From Enterobacter_D sp963521185 (GTDB lineage: Bacteria; Pseudomonadota; Gammaproteobacteria; Enterobacterales; Enterobacteriaceae), in the NCBI GenBank assembly GCA_963521185.1, contig CAUQTV010000004.1:248001-312000 (forward strand): a stretch of DNA of 64,000 nt, written 5' to 3'. Positions 8,499 through 16,586 of this stretch are shown here, piece by piece (positions within the stretch are counted from its first letter, which is position 1; every line of letters starts with the position of its first letter). The notes beneath the pieces were generated by a model. It ran no database searches. It worked only from the letters and a program-made list of their open reading frames with translations, and was not told the DNA's origin. Made by a program: the position numbers and the translations under genes.

Positions 8499-10961
8499 TT
8501 AAACTCCTAACTTCCATGACAGGGTGCGCAGCAGATCGGCGAACACGCCCGCCGCCGTGACATCGTTACCCGCACCGTAACCGCGCAGCACCAGCGGCAG
8601 CGGTTGATAATAGTGGCTGTAAAACGCCAGCGCGTTCTCGCCGTTTTTCACTTTGTAGAGCGGATCGTTGCCATCCACTTCAGCCATTTTTACCCGGCAC
8701 ACGCCGTCGTCTTCGATATTGCCGACGTAGCGCAGCACTTTGCCTTCGTCACGGGCTTTCGCCACGCGGGCGGCAAAGGCGTCGTCCAGTTCCGGCAGAC
8801 GAGCCATAAAGCCTGCCACATCACCGGAATCATCAAAGCTCGCCGGTAACACCGGCTCAATGACAATATCAGAAAGCTCCAGCTCGCGTCCGGTTTCGCG
8901 GGCGAGGATCAGCAGTTTGCGCGCCACATCCATGCCCGACAGATCGTCACGGGGATCCGGCTCGGTGTAGCCCATTTCACGCGCGATGCGGGTGGCTTCG
9001 GAGAGGGTCATGCCTTCGTCGAGCTTACCGAAAATAAACGACAGCGAACCGGAAAGGATGCCGGAAAAACGCTGTAATTCATCCCCGGCGTTGAGCAGGT
9101 TTTGCAGGTTTTCAATCACCGGCAGACCGGCACCGACGTTGGTGTCGTACAGGAATTTACGCCGTGACTTGCTGGCCGCGTGACGCAGCTGGTGGTAGTA
9201 CGCCATGGACGACGTGTTCGCTTTTTTGTTCGGCGTCACCACGTGGAACCCTTCGCGCAGGAAATCCGCATACTGATCGGCAACGGCCTGGTTAGAGGTA
9301 CAGTCAACAATCACCGGGTTTAGCAGATGGTACTCTTTCACCAGGCGGATCAAGCGGCCAAGGTTGAACGGCTCTTTCGCTTCGGCCATTTCGGCCTGCC
9401 AGTTTTCCAGATTCAGGCCGTGAACGTTGGTCAGCAGCGCTTTTGAATTCGCAACGCCGCAGACGCGTAAATCGATATGTTTGCTCTTCAGCCAGCTTTG
9501 CTGACGCTTAAGCTGCTCCAGCAGCGCGCCGCCCACACCGCCAACGCCAATGACAAACACCTCGATCACCTGATCGGTGTTGAACAGCATCTGGTGCGTC
9601 ACGCGCACACCGGTCGTGGCATCGTCGTTATTGACCACCACCGAAATGGAGCGCTCAGAGGATCCCTGCGCAATCGCCACGATGTTGATGTTAGCGCGGG
9701 CCAGTGCGGCAAAGAACTTGGCCGAGATGCCGCGCAGCGTGCGCATACCATCGCCCACCACGGAGATCACCGCCAGGCGCTCCATGACGGCGATCGGCTC
9801 CAGCAGCCCCTCTTTCAGTTCCAGGTAAAACTCATCGCTCATCGCGCGCTGGGCGCGGGCGCAGTCGCCCTGCGGCACGCAGAAGCTGATGCTGTATTCA
9901 GAGGAGGACTGGGTGATCAGCACCACTGAGATCCCGGCGCGTGACATCGCCGCAAACACGCGTGCCGCCATGCCGACCATGCCCTTCATGCCGGGGCCGG
10001 ACACGCTGAACATCGCCATGTTATTGAGATTCGAAATGCCTTTTACCGGCAGGCCGTCTTCGTCCTGACTGGCACCGATAAGCGTCCCCGGGGCTTGTGG
10101 GTTACCGGTGTTTTTAATCAGGCAAGGGATTTGGAACTGGGCAATCGGAGTGATGGTACGCGGGTGCAGCACTTTTGCGCCGAAGTAGGAAAGCTCCATC
10201 GCTTCCTGGTAGGACATTGACTTTAACAGGCGGGCATCGGGCACCTGGCGCGGGTCACAGGTATACACGCCGTCAACGTCTGTCCAGATCTCACAGCAGT
10301 CCGCGCGCAGACAGGCGGCCAGCACGGCGGCGGAGTAGTCCGATCCGTTGCGGCCCAGCACCACCAATTCCCCTTTCTCATTTCCGGCGGTGAAACCGGC
10401 CATCAGCACCATGTGATCGGACGGAATGCGGCTGGCGACAATGCGGCGGGTGGATTCGGTGATATCGACGGTGGACTCCAGGTAGTGGCCCACCGCGAGC
10501 AGTTTTTCGACCGGATCGATCACGGTGACGTGATGTCCGCGCGCTTCCAGCAGGCCCGCCATGATGGCGATAGAGAGCTTCTCACCCCGGCAAATGATCG
10601 CCGCGTTGATGCTGTCCGGGCACTGTCCTAACAGGCTGATGCCGTGCAGAACATGTTTGATCTGTGCGAATTCCTGTTCGACAAAGGCTTTAAGCGGCGC
10701 GAGCGGGAAGCCCGGTTGCGCGTCGGCCAGGCCCTGCAAAAGCTCGGCAAAGATACGCTCTGCATCGCTGATATTCGGTACAGCATCCTGACCGCCGATG
10801 GTTTTTTCGATCATCGCCACCAGATGGTTGGTGATTTTGGCCGGGGCAGATAGCACGGTCGCAACCTGCCCCTGCCTGGCATTGCTTTCCAGGATATCGG
10901 CAACACGCAGAAAACGTTCTGCATTTGCCACTGATGTACCGCCGAACTTCAAGACTCGCAT
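8499..10961 (-). CDS. thrA: Bifunctional aspartokinase I / homoserine dehydrogenase I
   Basis: 820 residues, the E. coli length. The N-terminal kinase domain (MRVLKFGGTSVANAERFL) makes aspartyl phosphate; central ACT repeats (about 310-460, e.g. ISVVLITQSSSEYSISF and INIVAIAQGSSERSISV) bind threonine for feedback inhibition; the C-terminal homoserine dehydrogenase starts at FVIGVGGVGGALLEQL (NADP(H) fold, about 466) and contains the conserved NKKAN and GAGLPVIENLQ stretches. The open frame runs 30 codons upstream through the attenuator, but AAGGGG before MRVLKFGG fixes the start. It heads thrABC and is controlled by thrL attenuation. Confidence 0.97.
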   Translation of the reverse strand: MRVLKFGGTSVANAERFLRVADILESNARQGQVATVLSAPAKITNHLVAMIEKTIGGQDAVPNISDAERIFAELLQGLADAQPGFPLAPLKAFVEQEFAQIKHVLHGISLLGQCPDSINAAIICRGEKLSIAIMAGLLEARGHHVTVIDPVEKLLAVGHYLESTVDITESTRRIVASRIPSDHMVLMAGFTAGNEKGELVVLGRNGSDYSAAVLAACLRADCCEIWTDVDGVYTCDPRQVPDARLLKSMSYQEAMELSYFGAKVLHPRTITPIAQFQIPCLIKNTGNPQAPGTLIGASQDEDGLPVKGISNLNNMAMFSVSGPGMKGMVGMAARVFAAMSRAGISVVLITQSSSEYSISFCVPQGDCARAQRAMSDEFYLELKEGLLEPIAVMERLAVISVVGDGMRTLRGISAKFFAALARANINIVAIAQGSSERSISVVVNNDDATTGVRVTHQMLFNTDQVIEVFVIGVGGVGGALLEQLKRQQSWLKSKHIDLRVCGVANSKALLTNVHGLNLENWQAEMAEAKEPFNLGRLIRLVKEYHLLNPVIVDCTSNQAVADQYADFLREGFHVVTPNKKANTSSMAYYHQLRHAASKSRRKFLYDTNVGAGLPVIENLQNLLNAGDELQRFSGILSGSLSFIFGKLDEGMTLSEATRIAREMGYTEPDPRDDLSGMDVARKLLILARETGRELELSDIVIEPVLPASFDDSGDVAGFMARLPELDDAFAARVAKARDEGKVLRYVGNIEDDGVCRVKMAEVDGNDPLYKVKNGENALAFYSHYYQPLPLVLRGYGAGNDVTAAGVFADLLRTLSWKLGV

Positions 10962-10985
10962 GTTTTGCCCCTTGATCTTTAGTCG

Positions 10986-11022
10986 AAAAAAAAGCCCGCA
11001 CTGTTCAGGTGCGGGCTTTTTT
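10986..11022 (-). terminator. thr operon attenuator
   Basis: An 8-bp GC stem, GCCCGCAC (10994-11001) with GTGCGGGC (11009-11016), has a 7-nt loop and is followed on the minus strand by a run of eight T, a textbook intrinsic terminator. It lies 18 bp after the thrL stop and 24 bp before thrA. Slow translation of the Thr/Ile codons in thrL should favour an alternative upstream structure and allow read-through. Confidence 0.95.
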
Positions 11023-11040
11023 CTGTGTTTCCTGTACGCG

Positions 11041-11109
11041 TCAGCCCGCACCGTTACCTGTGGTAATGGTGATGGTTGTAATCGTGGTAATGATGCTGAT
11101 GCGTTTCAT
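11041..11109 (-). CDS. thrL: thr operon leader peptide
   Basis: A 22-residue ORF reading MKR-ISIITTITTITITT-GNGAG. It has seven Thr and six Ile codons in the middle, so the ribosome stalls when charged tRNA-Thr or tRNA-Ile is scarce and the downstream attenuator does not form. The E. coli leader is 21 residues with eight Thr and four Ile, so this version is one residue longer and relatively richer in Ile. The GNGAG tail and position between promoter and attenuator match E. coli. It is too short for ordinary gene finders. Confidence 0.95.
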   Translation of the reverse strand: MKRISIITTITTITITTGNGAG

Positions 11110-11145
11110 GGATGTTGTGTGCTCTGTCATTATTATCTGTCTGTA

Positions 11146-11183
11146 TGACTATATTGGTTAAAGTATCTGGTTGTTTAAGTCAA
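11146..11183 (-). promoter_or_regulatory. thr operon promoter region
   Basis: On the minus strand this segment keeps the E. coli thr promoter blocks in order: TTGACT (11178-11183), then CTTTAACC (11156-11163) and the -10 area TATAGTCAT (11146-11154), followed by CAGACAGATA and the thrL ATG about 36 bp further on. Conservation with E. coli is seen directly; exact -35 and start site are inferred. Confidence 0.7.
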
Positions 11184-11315
11184 TTTATTTTTATTTTTGT
11201 GATCCTGAACAGCTTGCGCGCGCCACGCTGTCTGACCGTTAGCTTTTCCGCTAATGCGCCAGACATTGCCGACAAAGCAGTGCTTTTTACCATCACGAAA
11301 ACGTATGACAGCCGT

Positions 11316-12002
11316 TTACTCTGCCAGTTTTTTTTCGATGTCGTGCAGCAAACGGTGCAACATTGCCGTGTCGCGCTGCTCAAACAGTCCAATGCGTTGC
11401 GCCAGCCAGTCGACCATTTTCACGTCATCGTCGACGCCTAATGTCTGCAACAGCGCAAACGCGCGCAGACGTAGCGCATGCAGCTGCTTATCATCACTGA
11501 GCGTTGCCGGTTTGGCCGCTTGTTGTATTAAGGAGGCTAACTGATAGCAGTACACCATCACCGCCTGACCGAGATTGAGCGACGGATAATCCGCCACCAT
11601 CGGCACGCCGGTGAGAATATCCGCTAACGCCAGCTCATCGTTAGTTAGCCCGGAATCTTCGCGACCAAACACCAGCGCAAGCTGGCTCATCCACTGGCTT
11701 TTTTCCTGCAACAAGGGCAGCAGTTCGACCGGCGTGGCGTAGTAGTGGAACTTAGAGCGCCCGCGCGCGGTGGTGGCTACGGTAAACTGAACATCGGCCA
11801 GCGCCTCCGCCAGCGTTGAATAAACCCTAACGTTATCAAGAATATCACCCGCGCCGTGGGCGACTCTGCGTGCGCCTTCCTGCGCATGGGCGTCGCTATC
11901 GACAATGCGCAGATCGGTGAATCCCATCGTCTTCATCGCCCGGGCGGCGGCACCAACGTTTTCAGGTCTGGCGGGGGAAACTAATACAATGGATAACGAC
12001 AT
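11316..12002 (-). CDS. yjtD: SpoU/TrmH-family RNA methyltransferase YjtD (LasT)
   Basis: 228 residues, the E. coli length. It is a SPOUT-fold protein related to TrmJ, expected to 2'-O-methylate RNA using S-adenosylmethionine; the target of YjtD is not established. Motif 1 is seen in SPARPENVGAAARAMKTMGF (residues about 9-28), motif 2 in LVFGREDSGLTNDEL (near 115) and motif 3 in YPSLNLGQAVMVYCYQL (near 140), which form the trefoil-knot cofactor site. The ATG is preceded by AGAGAGTGT. It lies between the thr promoter and the arcA upstream region, as in E. coli. Confidence 0.93.
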   Translation of the reverse strand: MSLSIVLVSPARPENVGAAARAMKTMGFTDLRIVDSDAHAQEGARRVAHGAGDILDNVRVYSTLAEALADVQFTVATTARGRSKFHYYATPVELLPLLQEKSQWMSQLALVFGREDSGLTNDELALADILTGVPMVADYPSLNLGQAVMVYCYQLASLIQQAAKPATLSDDKQLHALRLRAFALLQTLGVDDDVKMVDWLAQRIGLFEQRDTAMLHRLLHDIEKKLAE

Positions 12003-12402
12003 TTAACACTCTCTTCTGGAACGGTTCAGGTGATGCGCTGACACAATCGTCAAGTTTATTTGCATCACGAATTTACAATTTTGCAACAGCAATCACTGTA
12101 ATTTGCTTTTTCAACGCTTAAAAAGGACTAAACTGTTGCTTATGTTTATTACCAGCCTGTATGTTAACAGAACGCACATATCCTCATGTTTCAACAGGGT
12201 ATTTAGCAGGCGAATGATTGCGGCATATTGGATTCACCACGTTTATTAATTAACGGTTGCAACTACTTGGTTTATTGATAAATTGTGAAAAGAGATCGCA
12301 TTTAGATACGATGATTTCATCAAACTGTTAACGTGCTACAATTGAACTTGATATATGTCAACGAAGCGTAGTTTTATTGGGTGTCCGGAACGTCTAAGCC
12401 TG
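12003..12402. other. 400-bp AT-rich gap upstream of yjjY and arcA
   Basis: No convincing gene on either strand. The stretch is much more AT-rich than its neighbours and has many TTTA/TTAA steps and possible -10 boxes. In E. coli arcA is transcribed from several promoters hundreds of bases upstream with a long 5' leader, so this block and the yjjY region opposite probably hold the arcA promoters. A weak hairpin (GACAG...CTGTC, 12429-12450) lies just beyond it inside yjjY. Confidence 0.6.
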
Positions 12403-12543
12403 TTATGTTGCTGTTAAAATGGTTAGGATGACAGCCGTTTTTGACACTGTCGGGTCCAGAGGGAAAGTAACCACGACCAAGCTAATGATGTTGTTGACGT
12501 TGATGGAAAGTGCATCAAGAACGCAATTACGTACTTTAGTCAT
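12403..12543 (-). CDS. yjjY: Conserved 46-residue protein YjjY
   Basis: A minus-strand frame from ATG to TAA encodes 46 residues starting MTKVRNCVLDALSIN and ending TAVILTILTAT. From memory this matches E. coli YjjY closely, including the exact length. It runs divergently from arcA, 95 bp away, antisense to the expected arcA leader. Function is unknown; the C-terminal third is hydrophobic. Conservation of frame and both ends suggests it is translated, but the DNA could also be conserved because it carries arcA control sites. The upstream sequence has no strong Shine-Dalgarno, which lowers confidence. Confidence 0.75.
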   Translation of the reverse strand: MTKVRNCVLDALSINVNNIISLVVVTFPLDPTVSKTAVILTILTAT

Positions 12544-12638
12544 GTTACGCCGTTCATGTTAATTTGCGACATGTATCAGGCAGGTCAGGGACTTTTGTAC
12601 TTCCTGTTTCGATTTAGTTGGCAATTTAGGTAGCAAAC

Positions 12639-13355
12639 ATGCAGACCCCGCAAATTCTTATTGTTGAAGACGAGTTGGTAACACGCAACACGTTGAAGAG
12701 CATTTTCGAAGCAGAAGGCTACGATGTCTTTGAAGCGACTGATGGCGCTGAGATGCATCAGATCCTTTCTGAAAATGATATCAATCTGGTGATCATGGAT
12801 ATCAACCTGCCTGGCAAAAATGGGCTTCTGCTGGCACGCGAACTGCGCGAGCAGGCGAACGTCGCCCTGATGTTCCTGACAGGCCGTGATAACGAAGTGG
12901 ATAAAATCCTTGGCCTGGAAATCGGTGCCGACGATTACATCACCAAACCGTTTAACCCGCGCGAACTCACTATCCGCGCACGCAACCTGCTGTCGCGCAC
13001 CATGAACCTGAGTGCCGTCAGCGAAGAGCGCCGTAGCGTAGACAGCTACAAGTTCAACGGTTGGGAACTGGATATCAACAGCCGTTCTCTGGTCAGCCCT
13101 AACGGTGAGCAGTACAAGCTGCCGCGCAGTGAATTCCGCGCGATGCTGCACTTCTGTGAAAACCCGGGCAAAATCCAGTCACGCGCCGATCTGCTGAAGA
13201 AAATGACCGGCCGCGAACTGAAGCCGCATGACCGTACCGTCGACGTGACCATCCGCCGTATTCGTAAGCACTTCGAATCCACGCCGGACACGCCGGAAAT
13301 CATCGCCACCATTCACGGTGAAGGTTACCGTTTCTGCGGCGATTTGCAGGAATAA
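12639..13355 (+). CDS. arcA: ArcA aerobic respiration response regulator
   Basis: 238 residues, the E. coli length. It is an OmpR-family two-component regulator phosphorylated by ArcB when oxygen is low, repressing TCA-cycle and respiratory genes. The receiver domain (1-120) has the acidic pocket VEDE and the phospho-acceptor Asp54 in LVIMDINLPGKNG, with the signalling Thr in MFLTGRD and Lys in TKPF. The winged-helix domain (about 135-234) ends in the DNA-contact segment RTVDVTIRRIRKHFE and GEGYRF. ArcB is encoded elsewhere, as usual. A strong hairpin terminator follows 15 bp after the stop. Confidence 0.98.
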   Translation: MQTPQILIVEDELVTRNTLKSIFEAEGYDVFEATDGAEMHQILSENDINLVIMDINLPGKNGLLLARELREQANVALMFLTGRDNEVDKILGLEIGADDYITKPFNPRELTIRARNLLSRTMNLSAVSEERRSVDSYKFNGWELDINSRSLVSPNGEQYKLPRSEFRAMLHFCENPGKIQSRADLLKKMTGRELKPHDRTVDVTIRRIRKHFESTPDTPEIIATIHGEGYRFCGDLQE

Positions 13356-13370
13356 CCGGTCAGGTTGACG

Positions 13371-13402
13371 AAAAAGCGGCGCTCACTCAGCGCCGCTTTT
13401 TT
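13371..13402. terminator. Bidirectional terminator between arcA and creA
   Basis: A perfect GCGGCGC/GCGCCGC stem with a 7-nt loop (TCACTCA) is flanked by five A on the left and six T on the right, so it is an intrinsic terminator in both directions. It ends inside the creA stop codon. Confidence 0.93.
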
Positions 13403-13883
13403 ATTTGGCCGCCGCCTGCCACGGCATAATGGGCACGGCGCTCAGTGCGTTCTTCGGCGAGCCTTCCACCACCTTGTCCGAATAGGCGAGGTAGGCAAGC
13501 GTGTTGCGTTTCGCATCATAAAAACGCACTACTTGCAGTTTCTTGAACACCAGTGAAGTGCGTTTCTGGAACACGACATTGCCCTGCGCTTTGCCGTTTT
13601 TCACTTTCTCACTCAGTTCAATCGGCCCCACCTGCTGACAGGAAATCGCCGCATCGGAGGTGTCTTCCGCCAGCCCCAGGCCGCCTTTAATGCCGCCCGT
13701 TTTCGCCCGGCTGAGATAACAGGTCACGTTTTTCACATCGGGATCGTCAAAGGCTTCGACGACTATTTTGTGATCGGGACCAAACATTTTAAACACCGTG
13801 TCCACCGAGCCGATCTCTTCCGCCTGCGCTGCGTGACCCACGCCTCCCAGAATTAAGCAAAGCATTAAGAGCTTATATTTCAT
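13401..13883 (-). CDS. creA: CreA, periplasmic protein of unknown function (DUF1106)
   Basis: 160 residues. An N-terminal signal peptide (MKYKLLMLCLILGGVGHAAQA, cleavage before EEIGSV) leads to the conserved block EIGSVDTVFKMFGPDHKIVVEAFDDPDVKNVTCYLS that defines CreA. Two Cys (in VTCYLS and AISCQQ) could form a disulfide in the periplasm. The start giving MKYK is preferred over an ATG five codons upstream because it matches E. coli and has the better upstream sequence. In E. coli creA heads creABCD; here creB, creC and creD are absent and creA lies directly between arcA and rob. Confidence 0.95.
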   Translation of the reverse strand: MKYKLLMLCLILGGVGHAAQAEEIGSVDTVFKMFGPDHKIVVEAFDDPDVKNVTCYLSRAKTGGIKGGLGLAEDTSDAAISCQQVGPIELSEKVKNGKAQGNVVFQKRTSLVFKKLQVVRFYDAKRNTLAYLAYSDKVVEGSPKNALSAVPIMPWQAAAK

Positions 13884-14094
13884 ATTGTTACCATTCATAA
13901 ATATTACGTTGAGTGATTATTCGACATCGAAGCAGAAATCATTTATAAATCACTGAATTAGCTGGATCTTAAAATAAATTCACTGCCAAAAGCACTTATG
14001 AGCAAAAAAAACACTGAATGCTAAAACGTCAAAAAATGCTATTATCCGCTACCCTAGTATCAGGCACCCGCTGTTTAAGGATGAGGACATTAAT

Positions 14095-14964
14095 ATGGAT
14101 CAGGCTGGGATTATTCGCGACCTGCTTATCTGGTTAGAAGGCCATCTCGATCAGCCTTTGTCACTGGATAATGTGGCGGCGAAGGCTGGCTATTCCAAGT
14201 GGCATCTGCAAAGGATGTTTAAGGATGTGACAGGCCATGCGATTGGTGCCTATATTCGTGCACGCCGACTGTCGAAGTCTGCCGTCGCACTGCGTTTAAC
14301 CGCGCGCCCTATTCTCGATATTGCGCTGCAATATCGTTTTGACTCCCAGCAGACGTTTACTCGCGCGTTCAAAAAACAGTTCAACTTCACCCCTGCGCTG
14401 TACCGCCGTTCGCCGGACTGGAGTGCCTTTGGCATTCGTCCGCCGCTGCGTCTGGGTGAGTTTCACATGCCTAAATATGAGTTTGTCACGCTGCCGGATA
14501 CCCACCTGGTTGGCACCACGCAAAGCTACGCCTGTTCGCTGGAGGAGATTTCCAACTTCCGCCACCAGATGCGCGTTCAGTTCTGGCGTGATTTCCTCGG
14601 CAATGCGCCCAGCATTCCGGCAGAGCTTTATGGCCTGCATGAGCCGCGCCCAAGTCTTGAAAAAGATGACGAGCAGGAGGTGTTTTACACCACGGCGCTG
14701 ACGCCGGACATGGCAAACGGACATCTACAGGATGCCCATCCGGTGACGCTGGAAGGCGGCGAATATGTGATGTTCACCTATGAAGGCCCCGGCAACGAAC
14801 TCCAGGAGTTTATCCTGACCGTGTACGGAACCTGCATGCCAATGCTGAATCTGACGCGGCGTAAAGGTCTGGATATCGAGCGCTTCTTCCCACAGGATGA
14901 AGCGCGGAATCAGGAACCGCCCATTCAGTTGCGCTGCGAATACCTGATCCCGGTGCGCCGCTAG
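14095..14964 (+). CDS. rob: Rob, AraC/XylS-family activator
   Basis: 289 residues, the E. coli length. It activates the mar/sox/rob regulon (acrAB, micF and other antibiotic- and solvent-tolerance genes) and binds the oriC right border. The N-terminal AraC-type double helix-turn-helix (about 1-110) is nearly identical to E. coli, including KWHLQRMFKDVTGHAIGAYIRARRL and the second recognition helix SQQTFTRAFKKQF. The C-terminal GyrI-like effector-binding domain (about 120-289) is more divergent. ATG follows AAGGATGAGGACATTAAT. It is divergent from creA and converges on gpmB with 12 bp between. Confidence 0.97.
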   Translation: MDQAGIIRDLLIWLEGHLDQPLSLDNVAAKAGYSKWHLQRMFKDVTGHAIGAYIRARRLSKSAVALRLTARPILDIALQYRFDSQQTFTRAFKKQFNFTPALYRRSPDWSAFGIRPPLRLGEFHMPKYEFVTLPDTHLVGTTQSYACSLEEISNFRHQMRVQFWRDFLGNAPSIPAELYGLHEPRPSLEKDDEQEVFYTTALTPDMANGHLQDAHPVTLEGGEYVMFTYEGPGNELQEFILTVYGTCMPMLNLTRRKGLDIERFFPQDEARNQEPPIQLRCEYLIPVRR

Positions 14965-14976
14965 CGCTGAAATTTA

Positions 14977-15624
14977 TTAACGCTGAAGTTCATCCAGCGC
15001 GGGGGCGTCAAGATGCGAGACGTCACCGGCGGTTTCCACCACCCAGCCTGAGGCCAGCCACGGGCTGTTCTGATAATCAATACGCGAGATCGAACAGTTG
15101 CGCAGGCGCAGGCGGCGCTCGGCATAGGCGGGCAGTCCAAGGATCGTACTCACCAGACAGCCTAACGCCATGCCATGACTGACCACCAGCGGACGACTCC
15201 CTTCCGGCAGTTCCAGACAGGTCGCCAGCGCGGCATGCATGCGGTCGCTTAATTCCTGCATGGACTCGCCATCCGGAATACGCCCCTCCGCCGTGCCATT
15301 CACCAGCTGGCGACGCCAGCCCTCTTCTTCTTCGGTCAGCGACTCAATATGACGCTGTTCCAGTACGCCCATATCCAGTTCGCGCAGGCGTGAATCCAGG
15401 ATGATGTCACAGTCACAGGCGTCAGCGATGATTTTCGCCGTGTGACGTGTGCGCCCCAGATCACTGGCAATAATGTGCGTGATGCCGAGCGATTTCACGC
15501 GCTCCGCAACCTGCCATGCCTGCTGCTCTCCTTTTGCGGTCAACGGACTGTCTGACTGCCCTTGAATACGACGCTCGGCGTTCCACTGCGTTTCACCGTG
15601 GCGAACAAGGTATACCTGTAACAT
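14977..15624 (-). CDS. gpmB: Histidine-phosphatase-family protein GpmB (YtjC)
   Basis: 215 residues, the E. coli length. It belongs to the phosphoglycerate mutase/acid phosphatase branch of the histidine phosphatases. The N-terminal LVRHGETQWN carries the phospho-acceptor His9, RRIQGQSDSPLT follows, and the second catalytic His is in PLVVSHGMALG near residue 150. Despite its name, mutase activity is doubtful; the family includes general sugar-phosphate phosphatases, so its reaction here is uncertain. It is divergent from yjjX across 54 bp. Confidence 0.93.
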   Translation of the reverse strand: MLQVYLVRHGETQWNAERRIQGQSDSPLTAKGEQQAWQVAERVKSLGITHIIASDLGRTRHTAKIIADACDCDIILDSRLRELDMGVLEQRHIESLTEEEEGWRRQLVNGTAEGRIPDGESMQELSDRMHAALATCLELPEGSRPLVVSHGMALGCLVSTILGLPAYAERRLRLRNCSISRIDYQNSPWLASGWVVETAGDVSHLDAPALDELQR

Positions 15625-15678
15625 GCTTTTTTTCCATTATACTGCGATGACAATTTTTTTATCTGAGTTGTACTGATT

Positions 15679-16200
15679 ATGCACCATGTTGTCTCAGCTA
15701 CCACTAATCCCGCCAAAATTAGGGCTATTCTGCACGCATTTCACGAGATCTTCGGCGAGGGATCCTGCCATATCGAGTCCGTCGCCGTCGAGAGCGGCGT
15801 ACCGGAACAACCGATTGGCAGTACGGAAACGCGGACTGGCGCACGAAATCGTGTAGAAAATGCGCGCCTGGCGAAACCTGACGCTGATTTTTGGGTGGCG
15901 ATTGAAGCCGGTATTGATGAAGGCAGTACCTTCAGTTGGGTGGTAATCGACAGCCCGCATCAGCGCGGCGAAGCACGCTCAGCCACGCTGCCGTTACCGG
16001 AAGTGATTTTGGCGAAAGTACGCGGCGGAGAAGCGCTTGGCCCGGTGATGTCGCACTACACCGGGATCGATGAGATCGGGCGAAAAGAGGGGGCTATCGG
16101 CGTATTTACCGCAGGCAAGCTCACGCGCAGCAGCGTTTACCACCAGGCGGTGATCCTCGCGCTAAGCCCGTTTCACAATGCCATTTATCGGCAGAAATAG
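15679..16200 (+). CDS. yjjX: Inosine/xanthosine triphosphatase YjjX
   Basis: 173 residues (E. coli 170). This house-cleaning enzyme hydrolyses non-canonical ITP and XTP to keep deaminated purines out of nucleic acids. Visible motifs are the N-terminal SATTNPAKIRAI nucleotide loop, PEQPIGSTETRTGARNR near residue 40, DFWVAIEAGID with the metal-binding acids, and GEALGPVMS near 120. It was once proposed to bind elongation factor Tu under oxidative stress. It converges on trpR with 5 bp between the stops. Confidence 0.95.
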   Translation: MHHVVSATTNPAKIRAILHAFHEIFGEGSCHIESVAVESGVPEQPIGSTETRTGARNRVENARLAKPDADFWVAIEAGIDEGSTFSWVVIDSPHQRGEARSATLPLPEVILAKVRGGEALGPVMSHYTGIDEIGRKEGAIGVFTAGKLTRSSVYHQAVILALSPFHNAIYRQK

Positions 16201-16205
16201 CCCGA

Positions 16206-16532
16206 TCACTGGGATCGTAGCAGCACCTGCTCCAGCCATTCGCGCAGCTCAGCAGGTGCGGATTTCAGACTGTTCGAGCCACGGGTAATGGTGGCTATGC
16301 CGGTGCCCAGCTCGTTTTTCAGCTCACGCTGGCTCATTTCGCCGCGCAGCAGCTCTTCGATGATCCGCACGCGCGTTCCCAGGGCTTCGCGCTCATCGGG
16401 CGTCAGCATGAGGTTGAGCAACGGAAGATGCAAATCCTGATCGTAGGATTGTTTGAGCAACGCGACAAAACGCAACCACTCCTGGTGACGCTGTTCGGCA
16501 ACGGCTGCTGAATAAGGGGATTGCTGGGTCAT
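16206..16532 (-). CDS. trpR: Trp repressor
   Basis: 108 residues, the E. coli length. With bound tryptophan it represses trp, aroH, mtr and its own gene. The all-helical dimer fold is recognisable; the helix-turn-helix is in MSQRELKNELGTGIATITRGSNSLKSAP (about 66-93), and Arg/Thr tryptophan-pocket residues lie in TRVRIIEELLRG. It follows slt on the same strand, 54 bp downstream, with a Trp-operator palindrome in between, matching autoregulation in E. coli. Confidence 0.97.
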   Translation of the reverse strand: MTQQSPYSAAVAEQRHQEWLRFVALLKQSYDQDLHLPLLNLMLTPDEREALGTRVRIIEELLRGEMSQRELKNELGTGIATITRGSNSLKSAPAELREWLEQVLLRSQ

Positions 16533-16543
16533 GTTATACCGCC

Positions 16544-16561
16544 ATACTCGCTAACGAGTAC
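16544..16561. promoter_or_regulatory. TrpR operator (autoregulation)
   Basis: An 18-bp near-perfect palindrome, GTACTCGTT/AGCGAGTAT read on the minus strand, lies 12 bp before the trpR start. It fits the TrpR operator consensus (GNACT...AGTNC) and the E. coli trpR operator. The occupied site would block the trpR promoter in the slt-trpR gap. Confidence 0.88.
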
Positions 16562-16586
16562 AGCAGCATAACACAAACCCGGCAGA

